A stretch of DNA of 7,989 nucleotides, taken from contig JAQVYZ010000036.1 in NCBI GenBank assembly GCA_028708485.1, positions 1 to 7,989 of the forward strand, given 5' to 3'. The position numbers were made by a program, and so were the translations under genes. Below are positions 1-6,051 of this stretch, piece after piece. The stretch's first letter is position 1; each line of letters begins with the position of its first letter. The stretch comes from Caldisericia bacterium. Lineage in GTDB: Bacteria; Caldisericota; Caldisericia; UBA6126. Under the pieces are notes generated by a model that was not told where the DNA came from, made no database searches, and saw nothing but the letters and a program-made list of their open reading frames with translations.

Positions 1-1
1 G

Positions 2-910
2 GTGGCCATTCTGATTTGGTTAATGATTTACCCGATGATGCTGCAGATTGATTTCGGTTCTATCATGAAAGTGGGTAAAAATCCGAAAGGGTTGATGATT
101 ACGCTCCTGGTCAACTGGGTGATTAAACCTTTCACGATGTTTGGTCTCTCCTGGCTTTTCTTTAAAATCATTTTTCACATTTTCCTGCCGCCGGAACTCG
201 CTTCCCAGTATTTAGCCGGAGCGGTTCTGTTAGGAGCAGCTCCCTGCACGGCAATGGTTTTTGTCTGGAGCTACTTATCGGGAGGGAACGCAGCTCATAC
301 ACTGGTGCAAGTTGCTATCAATGACCTGGTAATCTTGGTTCTATACGCACCGCTTGTATTATTTTTATTAGGAGTATCCAAGATTCAAGTACCATATGCT
401 ACTGTTTTTGCTTCTGTCATTCTCTTCGTTGTGATCCCATTACTGTTTGGATACATTACCCGAGTTAGTATGATTAAAAGAAAAGGGATTCAATGGTACG
501 AAAATGCCTTTCTCCCCAAATTCAAACCCATCACGGTGATCGCTTTATTGGCTACGTTGGTTTTGATTTTTTCGTTTCAGGGTAACACCATTATCAAAGA
601 TTGGTTTGATATTATTCTCATCGCCATTCCGTTAATATTACAGACTTACCTGATTTTCTGGATCGGTTATGGTTTGTGTATCCTATATAAGGTTCCCTAT
701 ACGATCTCCTCTCCGGCTGCTATGGTAGGCGCTTCCAACTTCTTTGAACTCGCTGTAGCAGTAGCTATATCGCTCTGGGGTCTTAAATCCGGAGCAGCTT
801 TAGCAACGACCGTAGGCGTTTTAACAGAAGTGCCGGTGATGTTGCATTTGGTGACGATTTGTAAAAAAACGAAACATTGGTTTCCAAGCAATTGGGAAAG
901 GAACAAATAA
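2..910 (+). CDS. acr3: ACR3-family arsenite efflux permease, 5'-truncated by window edge
   Basis: Inner-membrane permease of the ACR3 (arsenical resistance-3) family, which exports arsenite, and sometimes antimonite, from the cytoplasm. About 302 residues are visible and are almost wholly hydrophobic segments joined by short loops. The family usually has about 350 residues, so roughly 45-50 N-terminal residues (first helix and part of the second) lie upstream; the GTG at position 2 is probably an internal Val. Recognisable family stretches are LLGAAPCTAMVFVWSYLSGG around residue 82, holding the conserved membrane Cys, and GASNFFELAVAVAISLWG with Glu249, plus a later Glu276 in LTEVPVM. The Cys and a helix Glu are known to matter for transport in ACR3 proteins. 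The stop codon overlaps the start of the next gene, a lipoprotein thioredoxin, indicating translational coupling. Family assignment is strong; substrate is inferred from the family. Confidence 0.93.
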   Translation: MAILIWLMIYPMMLQIDFGSIMKVGKNPKGLMITLLVNWVIKPFTMFGLSWLFFKIIFHIFLPPELASQYLAGAVLLGAAPCTAMVFVWSYLSGGNAAHTLVQVAINDLVILVLYAPLVLFLLGVSKIQVPYATVFASVILFVVIPLLFGYITRVSMIKRKGIQWYENAFLPKFKPITVIALLATLVLIFSFQGNTIIKDWFDIILIAIPLILQTYLIFWIGYGLCILYKVPYTISSPAAMVGASNFFELAVAVAISLWGLKSGAALATTVGVLTEVPVMLHLVTICKKTKHWFPSNWERNK

Positions 911-1356
911 TGAATAAATTACTTACCATACTCTTGCTGACCTTTTTACTCACCTCTTGCAACCATGCTTCAAATTCCAATCGAACAAAAGCTACTCCCG
1001 GCGAGGAAAAAGGGTATGAAATGTTTTTGTTTAAAAACGAGGAAGGCTATGTAGAATTTTATGAAGCGATCAAATCAGGACATATGGTGATTGCTAAGTT
1101 TGGATTGGACATTTGCACCGGCTGTATCGAAGCGAATCAAATTCTGATGTCTCTGATGCCCACCTACGACAAAGCCATTTATTTCTCTAAAGTTGACCTG
1201 ATGGAAGACAGGGAAGCAGAAAAAAACTATAACATTAAGATGATGCCGACAATTATATTTTTTGGCAAGGACGGTAAAGAATTCTATCGTTTAGAGGGTA
1301 CCGTAACTAAGGAATTAATTGTGGACAAAATTGAGAGTATCTGCTGGAGTTATTAA
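910..1356 (+). CDS. Thioredoxin-fold lipoprotein, CTGC active site
   Basis: Predicted 148-residue membrane-anchored thiol-disulfide protein. The N-terminus has a short lipoprotein signal, MNKLLTILLLTFLLTSC, with lipobox LTSC and lipidated Cys17. After a polar linker comes a thioredoxin fold with CTGC at Cys69-Cys72 and the cis-Pro loop MMPT at Pro113, followed by IIFFGKDGKE, the usual strand after it. An extra Cys145 sits four residues from the C-terminus. I chose the ATG at 910, which shares its A with the TAA of the upstream acr3, because it is followed at once by the lipoprotein signal and preceded by a GGGAAAGGA ribosome site; the longer frame from 877 would put charged residues before the signal. 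It probably accepts electrons from a CcdA-type conduit such as the one encoded at 3652-4356. Its partner is unknown; coupling to acr3 suggests a metalloid-related or thiol-protection role (inference). Confidence 0.88.
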   Translation: MNKLLTILLLTFLLTSCNHASNSNRTKATPGEEKGYEMFLFKNEEGYVEFYEAIKSGHMVIAKFGLDICTGCIEANQILMSLMPTYDKAIYFSKVDLMEDREAEKNYNIKMMPTIIFFGKDGKEFYRLEGTVTKELIVDKIESICWSY

Positions 1357-1376
1357 ATTCTCATAGGAGATATACA

Positions 1377-3608
1377 ATGAATAGGATAAGAAGTTTGGTT
1401 GTTGCTTTATTCCTTATTGTCATTGTTTCTTTAGCTACTGCCATCCACACTTTGGCTATCGAGTGGAGTAGTTACCAAAAGGATGAATCCAGAAATGGAT
1501 TTTCGATAGAATCAATCAGCCTCCCACTGAAATTAGCGAATGAAATCAATATTGGGGAAGAATTATCAGGTGGTATTCTCATCAATGGGAATGATTTCTT
1601 CTTTACAACAAAAAGTGGCATAGTAGGAGCAGGCAATGCTTTTTCCGGAACGATCAAATGGAAAAGAACGCTTAACGATAGTATTAACAGCTGTGCTGTT
1701 CTTTCACCGGAAGATATTTTTATTGTCACCATGACCGGAGATCTCTATTGTATCTCTCAAAAAATCGGTACGATTTTATGGAAAACAAAATTGGGAAAGC
1801 CTGTCAGTTCTCCGTTATTATTAGCCAGTCAATCGATTTATGCAGCGACGGATGAAGGTGATATCGTGTGTGTAAATCGAAGGGACGGAGCTTTGCTTTG
1901 GTCAACAGACCTTGATGAAGAAATCACTTCAGGAATATGTTACAAGAATTTTAATATTTACACGGTTACCGGTAAAGGCCAGGTGGTTTGCATCAGCGGG
2001 CAATCCGGCATGATCCTATGGAATTATTTCTTTAAAATTTCCAGTCATTGTCCGCCCGTTGCCAGCACAGAATCAATCTATTGCGGTGATGACAACGGCA
2101 ATCTTTACTGTCTCGATCATTATTCTGATAAGTTGTACTGGGTTAATAAACAATCAGCTGGTTTTAATGCTTCCATGGCTTTTGCTTTTTATGATAAGAG
2201 AATCCTTGTGGCAAGCTTAAAAGATAAATATATCGGAATTATCACCGGAAACGGCAATGAGATTTGGTCTTACCCTTCTGATGATACATCTGTATCACCT
2301 ATTTCCGCCGGCCGACAGGTATTTTTACAAGGATCGAACCAAAGATTAGTTGCTTTAGATTCTTTTGATGGCAGAGAACTTTTCAGCTATTCTTTGAACA
2401 CAAAGATATCAACAGGATTATCCATAGGGAATGGAAAAATCTTTTTCGGCACAGAAACAGGTAAAATAATGATATTTACATCGGGTACGAGTGATTTTCA
2501 AATTGAATTGACTCCGTCCATCAGAACCCTCTCTCCGGGTGAAAAAACTCAGTTTGTAATCGATATCAAAACTTCAGATTATTTTTCAGGTTCTATCAAC
2601 TTTTCTGTGTCCGGTTTTCCCTGTAGCTGTAAAGGAGTGAACCGATTTTTTGATGAACAGGTCGTTTCTGGTTCAGATAAAGTCAGTTTAATGATTGAAA
2701 CCACCGTAGAGGCAACTGAAGGCAGGTATAATTTTACCGTATCAGGCAGATCTGAAAATGCTTCCATACGGGTAGCCTATGGAATATTGGAAATTACCAA
2801 CAAGAAGCTGAATACAACCCTTCAAATAAAAAATCAAAAAGACCAAATTAAGACGGGAGAGGATTTCGTTGTTGATATCCTGTTATCCGACGCAAAAAAT
2901 ATCCGGTCTGTCAGTTTTATACTGAATTATCCGGCAGACTCCCTGCGGATCGAGAGTGTATCAATGGGTGATTTTTACAAAACAGACCAAACCAATGTAT
3001 TGTTTGATAAAGTGACAGACAATGATAATGGACGCTTAACCGTTGGGTTTAGCCAAAATAATACAAGTGGATCCGGATCGGGTTTGATTGCCAGCATCCT
3101 CTTTAAAGCATTAAAACCAGGTAGCCACCAACTCAACTTTACCCAGGTTTCAGCAAGAGATCCCTTTCAATATGAATTGCTTGTCTTGCATAAGGAATTA
3201 GAGTTAACCATTCTTCCGGGAATACAAAAGAAAATCGTGATGACGATCAACCAAAAAACAATCCTAATCAATGGTCAGGCACACCCTCTTGAATCTCCCC
3301 CTGTGATAGAGAAAGGCAGAGCACTGTCTCCTTTGCGTATTATTGCAGAAAATCTTGAATCAACCGTATTGTGGGAGGCAAAGGAACAGAAAATTACTTT
3401 GATTCATTTCAATAAACGGATTGAACTATGGATCAACAGAGCAACCTGCCTGGTGAATGGGATCGAAAAAACGATGCCCTCCCATGTTCCCCCAAGAATC
3501 TTGTTTAATCGGACTTATGTCCCGCTTAGATTTATTGCTGACGAATTGGATGCCGGCGTCGTATGGGACGGAAAAGCCCAAACCATTACGATTCTATATC
3601 CCAAGTAA
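1377..3608 (+). CDS. Secreted PQQ-like beta-propeller protein with cohesin-like and stalk domains
   Basis: A 743-residue exported protein of unknown specific function. Residues 1-27 form a signal peptide (basic MNRIR, hydrophobic core, ATAIHTLA end). Residues about 30-370 contain roughly seven PQQ-like propeller repeats, seen as recurring x-G-x-(I/L)-(L/K)-W motifs such as GTILWKTKLGKP, GALLWSTDLDEE and GMILWNYFF. Residues about 373-475 look like an Ig-type beta sandwich. Residues 478-610 resemble a cohesin domain (GEDFVVDILLSDAKNIRSVS, later SGLIASILFKAL). Residues 621-743 are a stalk domain of the copper amine oxidase N-terminal type, with the hallmark RTYVPLRFIADELDAGVVW. No catalytic PQQ-dehydrogenase signature or heme site is visible, so a scaffold or surface-binding role is more likely than catalysis. 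AGGAGA at 1365-1370 gives a good start. It follows the thioredoxin gene by 20 bp, so it probably belongs to the same transcript. Confidence 0.87.
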   Translation: MNRIRSLVVALFLIVIVSLATAIHTLAIEWSSYQKDESRNGFSIESISLPLKLANEINIGEELSGGILINGNDFFFTTKSGIVGAGNAFSGTIKWKRTLNDSINSCAVLSPEDIFIVTMTGDLYCISQKIGTILWKTKLGKPVSSPLLLASQSIYAATDEGDIVCVNRRDGALLWSTDLDEEITSGICYKNFNIYTVTGKGQVVCISGQSGMILWNYFFKISSHCPPVASTESIYCGDDNGNLYCLDHYSDKLYWVNKQSAGFNASMAFAFYDKRILVASLKDKYIGIITGNGNEIWSYPSDDTSVSPISAGRQVFLQGSNQRLVALDSFDGRELFSYSLNTKISTGLSIGNGKIFFGTETGKIMIFTSGTSDFQIELTPSIRTLSPGEKTQFVIDIKTSDYFSGSINFSVSGFPCSCKGVNRFFDEQVVSGSDKVSLMIETTVEATEGRYNFTVSGRSENASIRVAYGILEITNKKLNTTLQIKNQKDQIKTGEDFVVDILLSDAKNIRSVSFILNYPADSLRIESVSMGDFYKTDQTNVLFDKVTDNDNGRLTVGFSQNNTSGSGSGLIASILFKALKPGSHQLNFTQVSARDPFQYELLVLHKELELTILPGIQKKIVMTINQKTILINGQAHPLESPPVIEKGRALSPLRIIAENLESTVLWEAKEQKITLIHFNKRIELWINRATCLVNGIEKTMPSHVPPRILFNRTYVPLRFIADELDAGVVWDGKAQTITILYPK

Positions 3609-3651
3609 AGAGTTCTTAACAACATCCTCCACTGCACATTCAGTTCTCCTT
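3609..3651. other. Convergent intergenic gap without a clear terminator
   Basis: The stop codons of the stalk-domain gene (+) and the ccdA gene (-) face each other across only 43 bp. I see no GC-rich stem followed by a T run on either strand, so if transcription ends here it is either factor-dependent or the transcripts overlap. On the minus strand the gap contains a Shine-Dalgarno and a very short Cys-rich frame, described separately. Confidence 0.6.
3616..3639 (-). CDS. Possible 7-residue Cys-rich mini-ORF (MCSGGCC) after ccdA
   Basis: Reading the minus strand past the ccdA stop, an AAGGAG sequence is followed by AACTGA and an ATG, then codons for Met-Cys-Ser-Gly-Gly-Cys-Cys and TAA. Three of seven residues are Cys, two of them adjacent at the C-terminus. 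Spacing between the ribosome site and ATG is about 6 nt, as good as for the real genes of this operon. The frame would be the last in the redox operon, 12 nt after the ccdA stop. Such a short frame with a nearby ribosome site can arise by chance, and no homology can be judged at this length. If translated, a CC-ended peptide could bind a soft metal or metalloid or act as a thiol; that is inference only. Confidence 0.3.
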   Translation of the reverse strand: MCSGGCC

Positions 3652-4356
3652 TTACACGAGCCCTCTGGCTTTCAGAATAAGGTAAATGCCACCGAGAAAA
3701 ACCAGTAAACCACAAACAAAACGTAGAACTTTGGATCCTTTTGAATTTTCACTCCATTTTAGATAGCGTTGAACAGGTTCCGTGAAAGTTCCCGCCAATA
3801 CGATCACCAATACATGCCCAACGGAAAAGGCGAGTAAAATCAGAATCGAGAACCAGATTCTGGTTTTGGCGATCGTGAACACAGCGCCTAATATGGGTGC
3901 CATAAAAGCAAATGTACAGGGACCGAGACCAACACCAAATATAAAACCCAGTATGAAAGATCCTAACCATCCCTTATTTTTTGTTTGTCCAAACGAGAGT
4001 TTGTTCCAATTTAATGGAATGATTCCCATTAAATTCAATCCGACAAGGAAAAAGATAAGTGCTACGAAGTAATTTCCCCAAACACCCAAATCACCCATCA
4101 ACCTGCCTAAAGAGGCAGTGACAATACCAATTATCGCTACGGATAAAAACATCCCCAAGGAAAATATCAGGGAAATTTGGAAAGCTTTTTTCAGTGTTAA
4201 ATCAGATTGACCACCGATGTACCCGATGATCAATGGGATGCTGGCTAAATGGCACGGACTGATTAAAACGCTGATGATGCCCCATAAAAACGAAGCTCCC
4301 AGGCTTATGTAGGTAGATCCTTCAATCGCTTTGGATAGTATTGCAAAAAATTGCAT
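3652..4356 (-). CDS. ccdA: CcdA/DsbD-type transmembrane thiol-disulfide electron conduit
   Basis: Six-helix-type membrane protein of 234 residues that carries reducing equivalents from cytoplasmic thioredoxin across the membrane to extracytoplasmic thiol proteins. The two functional cysteines expected in CcdA are visible in their proline contexts: Cys35 in LISPCHLASIPLI and Cys147 in GLGPCTFAFMAPILG, each starting a helix, separated by an internal repeat as in the family. A third Cys215 lies in the last helix. Length and arrangement match free-standing CcdA rather than full DsbD, since no periplasmic or C-terminal thioredoxin domains are fused. Those roles may be supplied in trans by the lipoprotein thioredoxin encoded 20 bp upstream and by the one at 910-1356. 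GGGGAGGT just ahead of the ATG is a strong ribosome site. The usual cytochrome c maturation partners (ResB/CcsA) are absent, so a dedicated thiol relay is more likely here. Confidence 0.9.
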   Translation of the reverse strand: MQFFAILSKAIEGSTYISLGASFLWGIISVLISPCHLASIPLIIGYIGGQSDLTLKKAFQISLIFSLGMFLSVAIIGIVTASLGRLMGDLGVWGNYFVALIFFLVGLNLMGIIPLNWNKLSFGQTKNKGWLGSFILGFIFGVGLGPCTFAFMAPILGAVFTIAKTRIWFSILILLAFSVGHVLVIVLAGTFTEPVQRYLKWSENSKGSKVLRFVCGLLVFLGGIYLILKARGLV

Positions 4357-4376
4357 TTAAACCTCCCCAAAAATAG

Positions 4377-4892
4377 TTATTTAGTTATGTTGATTCCATA
4401 TTTTTCAAAAGTAGCGAGGATGTCTTCTTTCGAAATGAAACCGGTATGCCTTTCCAGTTCCTTCCCTGTTGCATCAAAGAAAACCTGAGTAGGAATCATC
4501 TGGATTCCGAATTCCTTTGTTTTTCCCTGTTCTTTTCCTACATGAACAAATATGATTTTGACATCTTGTGGATATTTCGATTCCAATTCTTCCAGAATTG
4601 GTACCATCATCTTACACGGTACGCAGCTTTCCATACCAAAATCCACCATAACAGGCTTTCCATAGGAAGCAATCTCTTCTGCAAAAGTACCTGTTGAGGG
4701 ATTTTGAATGTTCGAATCGGTTTCTGTCTCAACCACTTCAGATTCAGTAGATGTATCAGGCGTTTCAGTAGGTGTGGTAATGGGATTATTAGTACCTGAG
4801 TTCTCCCCTTTTGTGGACGAACAGGAAATATGCTGCGTCATAAGAGCTAGTGCGAAAACAACCATAAACATAGCTAAAAACGTTTTTTTCAT
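4377..4892 (-). CDS. Exported thioredoxin-like protein, CVPC active site, probable lipoprotein
   Basis: A 171-residue extracytoplasmic thioredoxin. Residues 1-24 are a signal peptide (MKKTFLAMFMVVFALALM...) ending in HISC at Cys24. This resembles a lipobox, but His at -3 is atypical, so lipidation is likely rather than certain. Residues 25-70 form a Thr/Ser/Glu/Pro-rich flexible tether. The thioredoxin domain follows: VMVDFGMESCVPCKMMVPIL with Cys90 and Cys93, then the cis-Pro loop MIPTQVFF at Pro134, and a C-terminal helix. Gly and Met replace the usual Trp-Ala before the active site (VDFGMESC rather than VDFWAxWC), as often seen in anaerobe lineages. AAGGAGAT precedes the ATG. It lies directly upstream of ccdA in the operon and is its most probable electron acceptor outside the membrane. 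The downstream client is unknown. Confidence 0.9.
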   Translation of the reverse strand: MKKTFLAMFMVVFALALMTQHISCSSTKGENSGTNNPITTPTETPDTSTESEVVETETDSNIQNPSTGTFAEEIASYGKPVMVDFGMESCVPCKMMVPILEELESKYPQDVKIIFVHVGKEQGKTKEFGIQMIPTQVFFDATGKELERHTGFISKEDILATFEKYGINITK

Positions 4893-4914
4893 GAAATCTC
4901 CTTTGAAAAATAGA

Positions 4915-5160
4915 TTAATTCTCTTGTTCTTCTTGGATCAGTCTTTTTAATTCTTGTAATGAAGGCACTTTTCCATAAAGTTTTACGTTATCATTGATTA
5001 CTAAACCAGGAGTACCCAGGATTTTATACGACATTATTTCCTTTAGATCTTCAATTTTTTGCAGATCTGCTGCTATATTCAACTCAGCTAATGCTTGCAT
5101 GGTCAGAGCAAACAGTTTTTTACAATTCGGACAACCGGTACCTAATACACGTATTTTCAT
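4915..5160 (-). CDS. Small cytoplasmic thioredoxin/redox-active disulfide protein (TGCPNC)
   Basis: An 81-residue minimal thioredoxin/glutaredoxin-fold protein of the redox-active disulfide protein 2 type (MTH895/TM0996-like). It begins MKIRVLGTGCPNC with the CPNC redox pair at Cys10-Cys13, followed by a helix and the cis-Pro loop GTPGLVIND, then KVPSLQELKRLI. No signal peptide, so it is cytoplasmic. Two ATGs are in frame, at 5166 and 5160. The AGGAG lies only 2 nt from the first and 8 nt from the second, and family members begin with the MKI(R/K) strand, so I prefer 5160. Members of this family are frequent neighbours of permeases and metalloid genes in anaerobes. Here it is the natural cytoplasmic electron donor to CcdA, with the DGC proteins or ferredoxin upstream as possible sources (inference). 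Confidence 0.88.
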   Translation of the reverse strand: MKIRVLGTGCPNCKKLFALTMQALAELNIAADLQKIEDLKEIMSYKILGTPGLVINDNVKLYGKVPSLQELKRLIQEEQEN

Positions 5161-5162
5161 TA

Positions 5163-5176
5163 ACATCTCTCCTTTT
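5163..5176 (-). promoter_or_regulatory. Ribosome binding site deciding the small thioredoxin start
   Basis: The minus strand reads AAAAAGGAGAGATG just ahead of the gene. AGGAG is 2 nt from the upstream ATG (5166) and 8 nt from the next ATG (5160). Normal spacing favours the second, which removes Met-Leu from the longer reading. Confidence 0.55.
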
Positions 5177-5184
5177 TTATATTT

Positions 5185-5643
5185 CTACTTTTCATCCACA
5201 CATCCGCATCCTTGATAGTTTCCGGATTGCTTCAGTTCTTTAAAGTTTGCCTCTGCACGAATACGATCGAAAACTTGTAGCACTTCTTTCTTAGTTTTAA
5301 TAATCAAATCTTCGCTGATTGGTTCATGATTTATATCTGATTCACAATGCTCATCCCCTAGCACTTCGGAGAGATCGACGCAAGCATTTACCTTCCCGCT
5401 CAGTTTTTCCGTTATTCTGTAAGCGCACTTTTTTTTACAGCCATCGATGGTTATCGTTGGAAAATCTTTCGCAAAGGTTCTTTCCTCAGAACCCCCTGCG
5501 ATAAACAAGGGCAGGCAAACCGTCACTACATCATGTGGTCTCCAGGTGTCAAGCATCTTTCTTGTAATCATCCTGGCAATAGAACCACCGGTACACTTTT
5601 CACCACTGCATGATATCACACCAATTTTGGGTCTTTCTTCCAT
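5185..5643 (-). CDS. DGC-domain putative zinc-binding protein, third in tandem, Cys-rich tail
   Basis: A 152-residue cytoplasmic protein of the DGC family (putative zinc-binding, named for its Asp-Gly-Cys motif). Family features are visible in order: N-terminal ISCSGEKCTGGSIAR with Cys12 and Cys17, Cys43 in VTVCLP, and TIDGCKKKCAYRI with Asp67-Gly68-Cys69 and Cys73. Further cysteines (88, 100) follow, and the C-terminus ends in YQGCGCVDEK, a Cys-x-Cys tail absent from its two paralogues. The many Cys suggest metal or metalloid binding or thiol chemistry; no reaction has been firmly established for the family. The ATG follows the TAA of the preceding DGC gene with no gap, and GGGGGGAG supplies the ribosome site, so the two are translated from one message. 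DGC proteins are often found beside permeases and small thioredoxins, as here. Confidence 0.82.
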   Translation of the reverse strand: MEERPKIGVISCSGEKCTGGSIARMITRKMLDTWRPHDVVTVCLPLFIAGGSEERTFAKDFPTITIDGCKKKCAYRITEKLSGKVNACVDLSEVLGDEHCESDINHEPISEDLIIKTKKEVLQVFDRIRAEANFKELKQSGNYQGCGCVDEK

Positions 5644-6051
5644 TTATTTCTCCCCCCTTTCCTGTATGATTTCCTGAACATCGGCTTGTATTGTTTTTGC
5701 AATATCATCAACTACTTTTTTTCCAGTCTCAGTCAATTCAGATCCTGTTCCCGGATCCTCTCCCCGGTATTTTCTGACAAAATGAGAGGTTAAATACTTT
5801 TTCTCTACAACCATGCCTGCTTCTACAGAACTTTTCTCTGCACAACACTTCGGACAACCGTCTATACATATAACTGACCTACCAGCCACTTGTTCCTTAA
5901 CTTCGTCTAAAAGCAGAGAAGCCAAGCAAATGATATCCGTGTGTTGCGGTTCTAGATCAAGTACAACCTTATGAGCAGCTTCCCTACTCAATAGTCCATA
6001 TACCTTTCCAATCCCGCTGCAAGGCAAAATATAGATTTTCTTGTCACTCAT
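5644..6051 (-). CDS. DGC-domain putative zinc-binding protein, second in tandem
   Basis: A 135-residue cytoplasmic DGC-family protein. The N-terminal strand and loop ILPCSGIGKVYGLLSREAA carries Cys11, Cys42 lies in DIICLASLL, and the signature is CIDGCPKCCAEK with Cys62, Asp64-Gly65-Cys66 and the adjacent pair Cys69-Cys70. That vicinal pair is specific to this copy. The C-terminal third is a charged helix (TETGKKVVDDIAKTIQADVQEII). Its start overlaps the end of the DGC-GcvH fusion gene by 8 bp and its stop abuts the next DGC gene, so all three DGC genes are translationally coupled. Biochemical role unknown; the conserved thiols suggest binding of a soft metal or metalloid or carriage of sulfur (inference). 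Confidence 0.83.
   Translation of the reverse strand: MSDKKIYILPCSGIGKVYGLLSREAAHKVVLDLEPQHTDIICLASLLLDEVKEQVAGRSVICIDGCPKCCAEKSSVEAGMVVEKKYLTSHFVRKYRGEDPGTGSELTETGKKVVDDIAKTIQADVQEIIQERGEK

Noticed and set aside
877..909. Longer start for the first thioredoxin lipoprotein (ATG at 877)
   Set aside because: It would add 11 polar residues before a textbook lipoprotein signal and lies inside acr3; the ATG at 910 has a proper ribosome site.
783..980. Minus-strand open frame across the acr3 end
   Set aside because: Antisense to two well-supported genes, with no recognisable domain or ribosome site.
1377..3608. PQQ-dependent dehydrogenase or copper amine oxidase
   Set aside because: Only the structural repeat and the stalk domain that shares its name with the oxidase N-domain are present; no catalytic domain or cofactor-site motif is visible.
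3609..3651. Bidirectional intrinsic terminator between the convergent genes
   Set aside because: No stable inverted repeat with a flanking T run could be found on either strand.
3457..3715. Open frames on both strands across the convergent junction
   Set aside because: They overlap the stalk-domain C-terminus and the ccdA end in other frames and carry no motif.
6044..6046. TGA stop of the DGC-GcvH gene read as selenocysteine
   Set aside because: The H-protein domain is already complete, the next gene starts in an overlap, and the read-through frame shows no conserved Cys/Sec motif.
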